From contig NZ_FWXR01000026.1 of NCBI RefSeq assembly GCF_900176465.1, forward strand, positions 1 through 59,607: DNA of 59,607 nucleotides. Direction: 5' to 3'. Shown piece by piece: positions 47,336-56,972 of the stretch. Source of the stretch: Fulvimarina manganoxydans (lineage in GTDB: Bacteria > Pseudomonadota > Alphaproteobacteria > Rhizobiales > Rhizobiaceae). Position 1 is the stretch's first letter; every line of letters starts with the position of its first letter. Below the pieces are notes generated by a model. It saw only the letters and a program-made list of their open reading frames with translations, was not told where the DNA came from and ran no database searches. Made by a program: the position numbers and the translations under genes.

Positions 47336-47580
47336 CGCAACTCCCTGCACTTGCAGCAGCGATCGATGCGTCCTTGCCCGATCGATCATCTGCCAAGCGC
47401 CTTGTCATTCGCTTTGGAACGGTGTCGGAGGAAGACCCGCCCATCGCATCGATTACGCATTCCGGTTGCAGCTTTGGGCAAAGTGCTTGCCGTGGCAAGC
47501 GGGACCCGCTAAGCGCCGATCTTCTTGAAGCCTTTCCCAAGCTCTGATCGCCTTTCTCCAAAGGCCATCGCGATCCGGGA

Positions 47581-49059
47581 TCAATCCGGCTCGTGCCAGG
47601 TGCGTCCGTCGCGCTCGATCAGTGCGATGGAGGCGGAGGGACCCCAGGTGCCCGACGTATAGCCCTGCGGCTTGTGGCGCTTTTCCTCCCAGCCCTTCAG
47701 GATCGGATCGATCCATTCCCAGGCCGCTTCCACTTCGTCGCGGCGCATGAACAGGGTCTGGTTGCCGCGAATGACATCCATCAACAGGCGCTCATAGGCG
47801 TCGGGATTGCGCACCCGGAACGACTGTTCGAAGGTCATGTCGAGCGGGATATGGCGAAGACGCATGCCGCCCGGGCCCGGATCCTTGATCATCAGCCATT
47901 GCTTCATGCCCTCGTCGGGCTGGAGCCTCAGGACGAGCTGGTTCGGCTGGATGGCGCCGGCGACGTCGGCGAAGATGTTGTGGGGCACCGGGCGGAAGGT
48001 GACGACGATCTCCGACATGCGCTCCGACAGGCGCTTGCCGGTCCGCAGATAGAAGGGCACGCCCGCCCAGCGCCAATTGCCGATCTCCGCCTTGATGGCG
48101 ACGAAGGTCTCGGTGTCGCTTTCGGGCTCGCCAAGATCGTCGAGATAGCTCTTCACTGCGCCGCCATTGGAGGCGCCCGACTTATACTGGCCGCGAACGG
48201 TCGCCGTCTCGACATTGGATGCGTCGATGCGCTTCAGCGCTCTGAGAACTTTCAGCTTCTCGTCGCGCAAAGCGTCGGCGTCGAAAGCCGATGGCGGCTC
48301 CAGGGCGACGAGGCACATCAGCTGGACGATATGGTTCTGCACCATGTCGCGCAGGGCGCCCGCCCGGTCGTAATAGCCGGCGCGGCCTTCAAGCCCGACG
48401 GACTCGGCCACCGTGATCTGGACATGATCGATATGGTTGGCGTTCCAGATCGGCTCGTAAAGGGCGTTGGCGAAACGCAACGCCATCAGGTTCTGGACCG
48501 TCTCCTTGCCAAGATAATGGTCGATGCGGAAGACCTGATCCTCGGCGAAATATTCGGCGATCTGGGCGTTGAGTGCGCGGGCGGAGTCGAGATCGCGCCC
48601 GACCGGCTTTTCGACGACGACCCGGGTGCGTCCATCGGCCAGGCCAAACTCGCTGACCTTGGAGGCGAAGTCGCCGAAGAGGCTCGGCGCGACCGCCATA
48701 TAGAAGGCGCGAATGCGCTCCGGCCCGCTTTCCTCGAGGAGTGCCTTCAACTCGTTCCAGCCGGCCTCGGAGAGGGCATCGACCTGCTGATAGTGCAGCC
48801 GCTCCAGAAAGCGGGACACGGTCACGTCCTGAAGATCTTCCGGCTTGACGTGCTTGGTCAATGCCTCGCGGGCGAAACCGCGATAGTCGTCGTCGGAAAA
48901 GGCCGTGCGCGAGGCGCCGATGATGCGCGCTTCCTCGGGGATCTGTCCGTCCCGGTCACGATGATACAGCGCCGGCAGGAGCTTGCGCTCGGCCAGATCG
49001 CCATTGCCACCGAAGACGACGTAATCGAAGGGAGGAACCGGAATGATCTGACTGGACAT
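47581..49059 (-). CDS. zwf: Glucose-6-phosphate dehydrogenase
   Basis: A 492-residue NAD(P)-dependent enzyme of normal length. The Rossmann motif VFGGNGDLAERKLLPALY and the active-site signature RIDHYLGKE are both intact. It oxidises glucose-6-phosphate to 6-phosphogluconolactone. The ATG at 49059 gives MSSQIIPVPPFDYVVFGG. It is first in the zwf-pgl-edd set. The 245 bases before pgl hold no gene or obvious terminator, so pgl may have its own promoter as well. Confidence 0.97.
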   Translation of the reverse strand: MSSQIIPVPPFDYVVFGGNGDLAERKLLPALYHRDRDGQIPEEARIIGASRTAFSDDDYRGFAREALTKHVKPEDLQDVTVSRFLERLHYQQVDALSEAGWNELKALLEESGPERIRAFYMAVAPSLFGDFASKVSEFGLADGRTRVVVEKPVGRDLDSARALNAQIAEYFAEDQVFRIDHYLGKETVQNLMALRFANALYEPIWNANHIDHVQITVAESVGLEGRAGYYDRAGALRDMVQNHIVQLMCLVALEPPSAFDADALRDEKLKVLRALKRIDASNVETATVRGQYKSGASNGGAVKSYLDDLGEPESDTETFVAIKAEIGNWRWAGVPFYLRTGKRLSERMSEIVVTFRPVPHNIFADVAGAIQPNQLVLRLQPDEGMKQWLMIKDPGPGGMRLRHIPLDMTFEQSFRVRNPDAYERLLMDVIRGNQTLFMRRDEVEAAWEWIDPILKGWEEKRHKPQGYTSGTWGPSASIALIERDGRTWHEPD

Positions 49060-49330
49060 CGGCGACCCAAAATTGACGGAACGGCTCTGGCGGCCGGCCT
49101 TGTGTCTATTCCATGCGGCACCGCATTTCAATCGATTGAAAAACCGTGCGGCATATGACGGGTGGAGAAATCGCCACCATTGCCCGGCTTGTTAGTCGAT
49201 TGTGCCTTTGAGGCCAAGCGCGAACGGGAAAGGGCCGGACGGCGGTTGCCGATGTCGTGCCTGTTCCCGCGCTCACTCTCAGCCGTCTTTTCGTTGAAGC
49301 TGAGCCGCTGCCTCCGCCATTCATTCCTTG

Positions 49331-51922
49331 TTAAGAAAGGGCATTCCTGAGGGCGTCGACGAGTTCCTCTTCGTCGAAAGGCTTCTTGATGGCCCGAACC
49401 TTTGGTCCCGCCTCGGCGGGAAACTCGATCTTCTCGCCATAGCCGGTGACGAAGACGAAGGGGACGCCGCGCTCGACGAGGGGGCGCACCAGGGGAAAGC
49501 TGGTCTCGTTGCCGAGATTGACGTCGAGAATGGCGATGCCGATCTCCTGCCCTTCGACGATCTTCATCGCTTCGGCGACATTGGCCGCCACGAAGACCTC
49601 GCGCGCGCCGTGGCTCGTCAGGAGATATTCGGCGTCCATGGAGATGATGACATTGTCCTCGACCAGAAGCGCGTTGAGGCCGTCGATCGAGCCCTTTGTG
49701 CCCCGGCTGGCGCCCTCGGAGCCCGAATGGGTGCGCAGACTGTCCTCTTGGGCTGTCGTCATGATGGGCGATTCCTCGCTGACCTGGAAATGGGCCGGTG
49801 GCAGGACAAAGCGGGCCCGCAAGCCCGCAAGACGGTAGCTGACCTCCGCTTCCCCACCCAGATCGTGGGGAATGGAGCGCTCGATGATGGTTGTGCCGAA
49901 ACCACGCCGGCTCGGACGCTGGACGGCCGGACCGCCTTCCTCGCGCCAGAAAATCTCGCAGCAGTCATTGCCGTCGATATGCCAGTCGACGCTGACGCGT
50001 CCGCGCGAGTCCGACAAGGCGCCGTATTTGGCCGAATTCGTCACCATCTCGTGGAAGACGAGTGCCAGGATCGAAAAGGCGCGCGGGGCCACCATGATCT
50101 TCGGACCGGTGAGCGAGACCCGGTCGACCTTGCCACCGACATAGGCCTCGAATTCGGTGCGCACGATCTCACGAAGATCCTGAAAGGCGAAGCGCTCGTC
50201 GGTGATCTGGTCATGGGCTCTGGCGAGCGCCTGAATGCGTCCCGAAATGATCCGCACGAAATCGTCGACATCGCCGGCCGTCGCCCGGCTCTGGGTGACG
50301 AGCGCGCGGATCAGCGCCAGGATGTTGCGAACCCGGTGGTTCAGCTCGGCGATCAACAGCTCCTGCTGCTCATGGGCGCTGGCGGCCTGACGCTCGGATT
50401 CCTCGTTGAAGCGTAAGAGCACTTCGAGGATCGAGACGCGCAAGGCTTCGGCGGCCTTGCGCTCGGCCGTCGTCCAGGGACGGCTCTTGCCGCGCACCGT
50501 CTCCTGCCAGGCCTCGAAGCTCTTTCGCGGCGTCAGGCGGGCGCCGTTCGGGCCGACGGAGACTTCCTTGGCTTCCGGCTTGCCGGCCCAGGTGACGGTC
50601 TGGACGAGCTCCCGGCGGAAGAACATCAGATAGTCGCGCGGCGCCCGCGAGATGGGGATGGCGAGGATGCCGGCCGCCTTGTCGATGAAATCGCTTGCCT
50701 TCGGATAGACCGAACTGAGATCGTCACTGGCATAGACCCGGTTTGCTGCCGCACGGTTCAGAAAGCGTGCAAGCGCCGGCATCTCCTCGGCCGGCGGCGT
50801 CTCGCCGAAGGAGCGGACCTCGCCCTTCGCCCAGACCGCAAAGCCGTCGCTCGGCATGATCTCGCGCAGATCATTAGCGAAGTCCGCCAGATCGGAGACC
50901 GAGGGCGTCAGCGACATCAGTTTGCCGACGAAACGGTCGTGCAACTCGCGCGCCGCTTCCTCGGCCTCGCGCTGTTCCTTGGCGAGCCGGCCTTCGATGA
51001 GCAGCGCCGCCATCTGGCCGAAGAGTTCCGTGGCGCTGCGCATCTCCATTGATAGATGCTTGCGGTCGTAGTGATGGAGCGCGAAAAGGCCCCAGAGCTT
51101 GCCGTCGATTACGATCGAGATCGAATAGGATGCGCCAACGCCCATATTCTTCAGATATTCGATATGGATTGGCGAGACCGAGCGAAGCACCGACAAGGAC
51201 AGGTCGAGCGGCCGCCCGTCCGGATCGAGGGCGGGAACGACGGGTACGGGTTCGGCTTCCACATCGGCGATGATGCGCACGAGATTGCGCACGTAAAGCG
51301 CCCGGGCCTGGGCCGGGATGTCGGTCGCCGGGTAATTGAGGCCGAGATAGGCCTCGAGCCCCTTGCGCGACGCCTCGGCGACGACCGTTCCCGCCCCTGA
51401 ATCGGCAAAGCGATAGAGCATCACCCGGTCAAAGCCGGTCACCGCGCGCAAGTGGCGCACGCTTTCCTCGAACAGCTTCTGCGTCGTGGCCGTGGCTTGC
51501 AGCCGCGACATCATCGACTTCACCAAAGCGCCGGGATTGACCGAGCGGCCCGGATCGGAGCGTTCGGCCTCGATGATGATGGAGTCGCCGGCCATATGGA
51601 TCGCGATGTCGAAGAGTTCGCCGGTCGACAGAAAGTCGACGGAGAATGCGCGTTCCGACGCGTCTTCGCTGGCGATCATCCGCAGCCGGGCGCGCACCAA
51701 CGAGATCGCCTGTTCCGACAGCACCGCCGAGAGCGGCTCGCCGAGCACGTCACCCGCCTCTTGGCCCGTGAAGGCGGCCAGATTGGCCGAGGCGCGCTGG
51801 ATGAGCCAGTCCATGGAGACGGCAATGAGGAAGCCGAAATCCTGAATGGCACCGAGCTGATGAATTGGCTCGCGGTCGCAATTCGTCAGATCGACCGAAA
51901 ACCGGGTCGGATCGTCTCTCAT
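49331..51922 (-). CDS. Bacteriophytochrome hybrid histidine kinase (PAS-GAF-PHY-HWE kinase-receiver)
   Basis: An 863-residue red/far-red light sensor. Cys15 (LTNCDREPIH) is the biliverdin attachment site and is followed by a PAS domain. The GAF domain has YPATDIPAQARALYVRN with the DIP motif. The PHY domain has the tongue motif PRKSFEAW. The kinase is of the HWE type: ELNHRVRN phospho-acceptor, a WREEGGP segment and GFGTTIIER. A C-terminal receiver domain follows (VEDNVIISMD, phospho-Asp in ILDVNLGNE). The heme oxygenase gene that makes its chromophore ends four bases upstream, so the two form an operon. Confidence 0.95.
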   Translation of the reverse strand: MRDDPTRFSVDLTNCDREPIHQLGAIQDFGFLIAVSMDWLIQRASANLAAFTGQEAGDVLGEPLSAVLSEQAISLVRARLRMIASEDASERAFSVDFLSTGELFDIAIHMAGDSIIIEAERSDPGRSVNPGALVKSMMSRLQATATTQKLFEESVRHLRAVTGFDRVMLYRFADSGAGTVVAEASRKGLEAYLGLNYPATDIPAQARALYVRNLVRIIADVEAEPVPVVPALDPDGRPLDLSLSVLRSVSPIHIEYLKNMGVGASYSISIVIDGKLWGLFALHHYDRKHLSMEMRSATELFGQMAALLIEGRLAKEQREAEEAARELHDRFVGKLMSLTPSVSDLADFANDLREIMPSDGFAVWAKGEVRSFGETPPAEEMPALARFLNRAAANRVYASDDLSSVYPKASDFIDKAAGILAIPISRAPRDYLMFFRRELVQTVTWAGKPEAKEVSVGPNGARLTPRKSFEAWQETVRGKSRPWTTAERKAAEALRVSILEVLLRFNEESERQAASAHEQQELLIAELNHRVRNILALIRALVTQSRATAGDVDDFVRIISGRIQALARAHDQITDERFAFQDLREIVRTEFEAYVGGKVDRVSLTGPKIMVAPRAFSILALVFHEMVTNSAKYGALSDSRGRVSVDWHIDGNDCCEIFWREEGGPAVQRPSRRGFGTTIIERSIPHDLGGEAEVSYRLAGLRARFVLPPAHFQVSEESPIMTTAQEDSLRTHSGSEGASRGTKGSIDGLNALLVEDNVIISMDAEYLLTSHGAREVFVAANVAEAMKIVEGQEIGIAILDVNLGNETSFPLVRPLVERGVPFVFVTGYGEKIEFPAEAGPKVRAIKKPFDEEELVDALRNALS

Positions 51923-51926
51923 TCTC

Positions 51927-52676
51927 TCACTCTGGCTTCCCGACCGCGAGAAGGCCGTTTCTTTGGGGATGTGGTTCGTCGGCGGCGCGTTCGAAGATGG
52001 TGAAGGCGTTCTGCGCGGCTCGCGTGACGAGGATCAGGGCATTCCCGTCGCCGAGGCTGCTCCCAAACCGTGTCATTCTATCGTCAAACCTCGGAAAAAA
52101 CCCTTTTGTGGCATCGAGATAGCGCGTTGGGGGCCGATCGGCAAAGCCATGAACGGAATTTTGTTCAATACGGTGTCGAATGAAGCGCGCACCCAGTCGC
52201 GAACCCTCCAGCACATAGAGGATTCCGATCGCCGTCAGGAACAGATCGTCCTCTTCGAAGGTGGAGGGCGTCACAGTCTGAAGGGGCAGTCCAAGGGCGC
52301 GCCGATCCTCGTCGAGATAGCCCCGCATCGGCGTGAAGGGCGCAAGAAGCGGAAAGCGCTGCGCTCCCGCTTCCACAACGGGCTCCAGAACCTCATGCGC
52401 GGCATGGTTCATCGAGATGAAACGCGCATAGGCCTGAGGGGAGGTCGCGACATCGGCAAAAGCGAGGTCGAGCCGCCTGTGTTGGGGATCGGTTTCCCGT
52501 TTCAGATGCTCGCGAAGCCTAACCGGTGCGGCGCTCCCCGAAGGCAAGACAGAGGCCGGCCCAGCGCTCCGGTCCTTCGGAGATGTCGGTTCAGTTGGTC
52601 GATGGCGCGGGTCTGAAGGCACGGATGAGTCCAAATTCGATGCCCGACGCAGCGGTGGCGACGTGCTGTGTGACAA
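51927..52676 (-). CDS. Biliverdin-producing heme oxygenase (bacteriophytochrome-linked)
   Basis: A heme oxygenase of up to 249 residues. The core starts at about residue 52 (VRLREHLKRETDPQHRRLD, with the proximal heme-ligand His). The second conserved region is GILYVLEGSRLGARFI with the distal-helix glycine pattern. It opens heme to biliverdin for the phytochrome encoded four bases downstream. The start is uncertain: TTG 52676, GTG 52622 and TTG 52547 are all in frame, none with a good ribosome site, and the first 50 residues are low-complexity. Two hairpins lie upstream. Confidence 0.88.
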   Translation of the reverse strand: MSHSTSPPLRRASNLDSSVPSDPRHRPTEPTSPKDRSAGPASVLPSGSAAPVRLREHLKRETDPQHRRLDLAFADVATSPQAYARFISMNHAAHEVLEPVVEAGAQRFPLLAPFTPMRGYLDEDRRALGLPLQTVTPSTFEEDDLFLTAIGILYVLEGSRLGARFIRHRIEQNSVHGFADRPPTRYLDATKGFFPRFDDRMTRFGSSLGDGNALILVTRAAQNAFTIFERAADEPHPQRNGLLAVGKPE

Positions 52677-53020
52677 GCCGACATAGACGTCCGGGCTTGG
52701 GTGTCCATGTCGGTCATGGATGCCGGATGCGTGATCTGCACGCGATGCAACTTTCCGGCATCATAAGAAGCCGGGCTGCACAAGACGCATTCGCTTCGTT
52801 CCGCCTCGGATGCATCAGCGCGAGCGGACTCAGGCCACTGCCGCGCGGATCATCACAATGGGGGCGACTGGCAGTCCGGAGATGAATTTCAAGGGCACAA
52901 CTGTCAGACAAACAAAGCAAATTCAGGGCATTAAGAATCTGTCAGAACTCTAACGTGTGATATGAGTGGGCTCGTGACGTGGTCCACGGGCCCGGTCAGC
53001 AATGCGAGCGGGGGGTGTGG
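52677..53020. other. Divergent intergenic region between the heme oxygenase and the 53021 gene
   Basis: About 340 bases without a gene. It holds the palindromes at 52704-52762 and, nearer the right side, two CTGTCAGA words (about 52894 and 52932) in an AT-richer stretch that probably contains the promoter for the gene at 53021. Confidence 0.4.
52704..52762. promoter_or_regulatory. Adjacent hairpins in the heme oxygenase leader
   Basis: TCCATG-tcggt-CATGGA (52704-52720) is an exact 6-bp hairpin. Overlapping its end, GATGCCGGA (52719-52727) pairs with TCCGGCATC (52754-52762), enclosing GCGTG-atctg-CACGC. The first two could be alternative structures because they share bases 52719-52720. Regulatory meaning is inferred. 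Confidence 0.4.
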
Positions 53021-53857
53021 ATGGAGCGATTCTTTTCCGTCCAGATAAATGGACAAGGTGTCGATTGCGGTTATCGACTTATCGACGAGGTGTTCACATG
53101 CGAGAAGGGTCTGCCGACCGGTTTCGATCTCGGCAGCCTGTCTGCAGAGACGCCTGAAAGCACCATCGAAGCGATCGCGCTGCTCGAACTCGTCTGCGGC
53201 TGTCATCGCTCCGGCGTTCCCTTGACCGACCGGGCAGGGACGGGAAGCGAGCGCGATCCGCGGGCTGCCCGTGATGCGCTGATTGGCAAGCTGCGCGAGG
53301 CCCTCGTCGAAGGCGATCACGTCGATATCGATACGGCCGACAGTCTTCTTCGTGGCGCTGCCGGGGCCGGCGCCTTGGCTTTGGTGCCGGACCTGACCAA
53401 AAGCCGGGTTTCGACCTTCTTCGCTCGTGGCGCATTGGCGCGTGTGCCGGCAATCTGTGAAAAGCTGACCGAGGACGCGGTGTCGGCCTCGCAAGCCTTG
53501 TCGAGCCGGACGGCCATGTCGCTCTTTGCGTTCTTTCGCCTGAGGAGAGTGGTGAGGCGGCTCGGCGAGCTCGAAACCGCCTTGGGCGAGGATTTCGGCT
53601 ATCTCGGCTTTCGGCGCATCGACATGAAGCCGCCACGCGATCCCGTACGCCTGGCGCGCGAATGCGATCGGATCGCCGAGCGAGCGGTCTTCATTGCCTC
53701 GGCCCTTCGTGGCTCGGGGCTCCCGGCCGCTCGGTTTCGCAAACAGATCGAAAAGCGGATCGCCGAGGACGTGATCGACAAGACGGTGATCTCGCAGGCA
53801 CTTCCCGTCTGGAGGCGCCGCGCCGACGAAGCGGCGGCCTCTCTCAACAACGGTTAG
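53021..53857 (+). CDS. Protein of unknown function
   Basis: A 278-residue, mostly helical, soluble protein rich in Ala, Arg and Leu. The N-terminus reads MERFFSVQINGQGVDCGYRLIDEVFTCEK. I see no signal peptide, membrane segment, nucleotide-binding loop or other known motif. The ATG at 53021 follows GGGGGGTG; GTG 52979 is an alternative. It is divergent from the heme oxygenase/phytochrome operon, and its end overlaps the stop of the convergent PuuB gene by 4 bases. I do not recognise the family. Confidence 0.72.
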   Translation: MERFFSVQINGQGVDCGYRLIDEVFTCEKGLPTGFDLGSLSAETPESTIEAIALLELVCGCHRSGVPLTDRAGTGSERDPRAARDALIGKLREALVEGDHVDIDTADSLLRGAAGAGALALVPDLTKSRVSTFFARGALARVPAICEKLTEDAVSASQALSSRTAMSLFAFFRLRRVVRRLGELETALGEDFGYLGFRRIDMKPPRDPVRLARECDRIAERAVFIASALRGSGLPAARFRKQIEKRIAEDVIDKTVISQALPVWRRRADEAAASLNNG

Positions 53858-55143
53858 AACCGGTCGCGCAGCGAGAAATAGGTCATGGCGAGGACCATGA
53901 GCGGAAAGCGCAGCCGCTTGCCGCCGGGAAAGGCGGGAATGTCGAGATCCTCGAGCTCGGCCAGCCGGTCGCGATTGCCGGCGAAGCGCTCGGCGAACAG
54001 CCGCCCGGCGAAGTTCGACAACAGAACCCCATGGCCCGAATAGCCGCCGATCGTGGTCATAGTCGGCGAGAGACGGCGCACATAGGGCATGCGCTTCATG
54101 GTGATGGCGACATTGCCGCCCCAGGCATGGGTCAGGCGTACATCCTTGAGGCGCGGATAGACCTCCGCGATCTGCGTGCGGATATGGCGCGTGATGTCGC
54201 CGGCCGCCGAGGTATAGGCCTCGCGCCCGCCAAAAAGCAGGCGATTGTCGGCCGACTTGCGGAAATAGCGCACGACGAAGCGGGAATCGTCGCACGCCTC
54301 GCCGCCGGGCAGGACGGTCTCGTCGCCTAAGGGTTCGGTCGCGCCGATGAAGGAGCCGATCGGCATCACATGGGCATCGACGGCCGGGGCGAGGTCATGG
54401 CCATAGGCATTGGTCGCAACGAGCACATGGCCCGCCGAGATCTCGCCGCGCTCCGTGACGACCACCGAACGATCGCCGCGCTCTTCGAAGCGCTCGACCT
54501 TGGTCCCCTCGTGAAGCGCGGCGCCGCTCTCGGCCGCGAGCCGGGCAGTCGCGACGACGAGTTTCATGGGATTGAGATGGCCGGTGCCGGTGTCGCGCAT
54601 GCCGCCGAAATAGCGCGCCGAGCCGACGCGCTCGGCCGTTTCGGCCGCGTCCATATAGCGGGCATGGGGATAGTCGTAGCGCTCGGCAAGCACCTCCGCC
54701 GTGCGCTGATATTCGTCGAGATAGCGCGCCTTGTGGGCGATCGAGAGCTGGCCGCGTCCCAGATCGACGTCGAGTCCGTTCGCCTCGACGAAATCGAAGA
54801 GATGGGCCTTGGCCTCTTCGCCGAGCTTGAACAGACGCTTGGCCTTGTCCGGGCCGTATTCGGCCTCCAGTTCCAGCGGCCAGAGACGCTGGCCGGTTCC
54901 CATCTGGCCGCCATTGCGGCCCGAGGCCCCGTCGCCGAAGCGATGGGCTTCGAGGACGACGACGGAGGCGCCGGAGCGGGCAAGGTGAACGGCCGCCGAC
55001 AGCCCGGTGAAACCGCCGCCGACGATCGCGACATCGACGCTCAACGCGCCTTCGAGCGGCGGATAAGCGGGGCGCTCGACCGTGTCCTCGTAATAGGAGC
55101 GGCCCGGGGCGATCGGCGACTGATAGGGGGGCACGGTGCTCAC
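53854..55143 (-). CDS. FAD-dependent gamma-glutamylputrescine oxidoreductase (PuuB-like)
   Basis: About 429 residues. A DAO-family flavoenzyme with the N-terminal dinucleotide-binding motif VAIVGGGFTGLSAAVHLARSGASVVVLEA and ASGRNGGQMG. The C-terminal TIGGYSGHGVLLSNFAG is also typical. Next to a PuuA-type synthetase it most likely oxidises gamma-glutamylputrescine. The start is GTG 55143 (VSTVPPYQSP); the frame runs on to 55242, but that part lies inside the two-hairpin element and is not credible coding sequence. The element therefore forms the spacer between puuA and this gene. Confidence 0.88.
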   Translation of the reverse strand: MSTVPPYQSPIAPGRSYYEDTVERPAYPPLEGALSVDVAIVGGGFTGLSAAVHLARSGASVVVLEAHRFGDGASGRNGGQMGTGQRLWPLELEAEYGPDKAKRLFKLGEEAKAHLFDFVEANGLDVDLGRGQLSIAHKARYLDEYQRTAEVLAERYDYPHARYMDAAETAERVGSARYFGGMRDTGTGHLNPMKLVVATARLAAESGAALHEGTKVERFEERGDRSVVVTERGEISAGHVLVATNAYGHDLAPAVDAHVMPIGSFIGATEPLGDETVLPGGEACDDSRFVVRYFRKSADNRLLFGGREAYTSAAGDITRHIRTQIAEVYPRLKDVRLTHAWGGNVAITMKRMPYVRRLSPTMTTIGGYSGHGVLLSNFAGRLFAERFAGNRDRLAELEDLDIPAFPGGKRLRFPLMVLAMTYFSLRDRF

Positions 55144-55151
55144 GCTGGCTA

Positions 55152-55253
55152 GAGTAAGACGCCAAGAAGTTGATCGACTTCTTGGATCACGGCTTACGAC
55201 AAACAAGAGGTTGGAGTGACATGCGACCCGACCCGGTCGCATGTCACTCCAGA
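55152..55253. repeat. Two-hairpin element, copy 1 (between puuA and the oxidoreductase gene)
   Basis: Hairpin A: outer stem GTAAG (55154-55158) / CTTAC (55193-55197), inner stem CCAAGAAGT (55162-55170) / ACTTCTTGG (55177-55185), loop TGATCG. After a 14-base spacer comes hairpin B, a perfect 17-bp palindrome with arms 55212-55228 and 55235-55251 and loop CGACCC. Hairpin A is shared with copy 2 at 57133; hairpin B is not. The right boundary is approximate. Confidence 0.85.
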
Positions 55254-55256
55254 TCG

Positions 55257-56804
55257 TCAGACCTGCAGGAGCAGGAATTCGCGCTCCCAGGGGCTGATCA
55301 CCTGCATAAAGGTCTCGTGCTCCCCGCGCTTGACGCCGGCATAGGTGCCGACGAATTCCCGGCTGAAGACCTCGCGGAAGGCCTCTTCGGCTTCGAAGGC
55401 CGCCACCGCCTCCAAGAGGCCGCGGGGGAGGGCGATCTCGCCGTCCTCATTGGCCGTCTGATCGGTCGGATCGCTGGGAGCGATCGCGCCCACCATGCCG
55501 AGATAGCCGCAGGCGAGCGAGGCGGCGATGGCGAGATAGGGATTGGTGTCGGAGGAAGGCAGGCGGTTTTCCACGCGCCGCGCCTGGGGGTCGGAGGTCG
55601 GCACCCGGAAGGCGGTCGTGCGGTTGTCGAAACCCCATTCGCAATTGGTGGGCGCGGCCATGCCATGGGTCAGCCGGCGATAGGAATTGACGTAAGGCGC
55701 CATCATGATCAGCGCGCCGGGGACGTATTTCTGCATGCCGCCAAGGAAATGATAGAAGAGCTCGGAGGCCGTTCCGTCCTCGTTGGAGAAGACGTTCTTT
55801 CCCGTTCGGCTGTCGACCACCGACTGGTGGATATGCATGGCCGAGCCCGGCTGGCCCTGAATGGGCTTGGCCATGAAGGTCGCGTAGATGTCCTGGCCCA
55901 TCGCGGCTTCACGGATGGTGCGCTTGAACAGGAAGACCTGATCGGCGAGTTCGAGCGGGTCGCCATGACGCAGATTGATCTCGAGCTGGGCGGCGCCCTC
56001 CTCGTGGATCAGCGTGTCGATCTCCAGCCCCTGCGCGTCCGAATAGTCGTAGATGTCGTCGATCAGCTCGTCGAATTCGTTGACGCCGCCGATGGAATAG
56101 GACTGGCCCGACTGGATCTGCCGCCCCGAGCGCCCGATGGGCGGGACCAGCGGATAATCTGGATCGACATTCTTGGAGACCAGATAGAATTCGATCTCCG
56201 GGGCGATCACCGGCTTCCAGCCCCGGTTCTCATAAAGCGCCATGACGCGCTTCAAGACGTTGCGCGGCGTATAGCCGACGGCCGCGCCCGACTGATCGAC
56301 GAGGTCGCAGATGACCTGGGCCGTCGGATCGCTCTCCCAGGGCACGCGGCAGAGCGTCGAGAGATCGGGCATCAGCTTCAGGTCGCCGTCATTGGGCGAA
56401 TAGCGGAAATCCCCGGTCTCCTCGGGATATTCGCCCGAAATCGTGTGCATGAAGAGCGCCGAGGGCAAAGCGAGCGAGGTGTTGCCGACGAATTTCTTGG
56501 CCGGCATCATCTTACCGCGCGCAACGCCCGCAAGGTCCGGCGTGATGCATTCCACATCGTCGATGCCGCGAGCGGTGAGCCATTCCCCGGCTTCCTCGAT
56601 GGAGCGCACGCCACGCTTGGAATCGAGAAAGGCCCGGGCCTCCTCCTCCGACAGGCGGACATGGGACAGATCGCGCCGCGCCGGCCGGTCGGCTGTCGGC
56701 TTCACGGCATTGGCTTCCTTGCCGCCACCGACGGGCGACTTGCGCGGCTTGACCGCCGCGACGGAGGGCGGCCGGGAGGAGGATTTCTTTTTTGGTTTCG
56801 ACAT
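55257..56804 (-). CDS. puuA: Glutamine synthetase family protein, probable gamma-glutamylputrescine synthetase (PuuA)
   Basis: A 515-residue GS-III/PuuA-like ligase. A Lys/Ser/Pro-rich N-terminal extension of about 45 residues precedes the domain. Catalytic parts are PEIEFYLVSK, EGAAQLEINLRHGDPL, SAMHIHQS and NRTTAFRVP with NRLPSSDTNPYLA. It would join glutamate to putrescine at ATP cost, feeding the oxidoreductase encoded downstream. The ATG at 56804 gives MSKPKKKSS. One copy of a two-hairpin element lies just after its stop and another lies about 330 bases before its start. Confidence 0.88.
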   Translation of the reverse strand: MSKPKKKSSSRPPSVAAVKPRKSPVGGGKEANAVKPTADRPARRDLSHVRLSEEEARAFLDSKRGVRSIEEAGEWLTARGIDDVECITPDLAGVARGKMMPAKKFVGNTSLALPSALFMHTISGEYPEETGDFRYSPNDGDLKLMPDLSTLCRVPWESDPTAQVICDLVDQSGAAVGYTPRNVLKRVMALYENRGWKPVIAPEIEFYLVSKNVDPDYPLVPPIGRSGRQIQSGQSYSIGGVNEFDELIDDIYDYSDAQGLEIDTLIHEEGAAQLEINLRHGDPLELADQVFLFKRTIREAAMGQDIYATFMAKPIQGQPGSAMHIHQSVVDSRTGKNVFSNEDGTASELFYHFLGGMQKYVPGALIMMAPYVNSYRRLTHGMAAPTNCEWGFDNRTTAFRVPTSDPQARRVENRLPSSDTNPYLAIAASLACGYLGMVGAIAPSDPTDQTANEDGEIALPRGLLEAVAAFEAEEAFREVFSREFVGTYAGVKRGEHETFMQVISPWEREFLLLQV

Positions 56805-56972
56805 GAAGGCGAGGGGACCCGTCTTTCTTGGGTTTGCCCGGGAAGCATAGCCATTCCAACCCTTTTGAGCAAAGGGGCAGCCCGCCTTTGCCCGAATCTG
56901 CGGTGGACAGTTTTCCCCGGTTGTCCCGCCACACCTTAAACTTGTGTCCATCGAAGCGAGCGGGTGGACGAG

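Noticed and set aside
47593-49158. A 521-codon open frame antisense to zwf
   Set aside because: zwf on the other strand has complete family motifs; the antisense frame is a high-GC shadow.
55144-55242. N-terminal extension of the PuuB-like protein through the hairpin element
   Set aside because: These 33 codons coincide with hairpins A and B, which are conserved or palindromic as nucleic acid rather than as protein.
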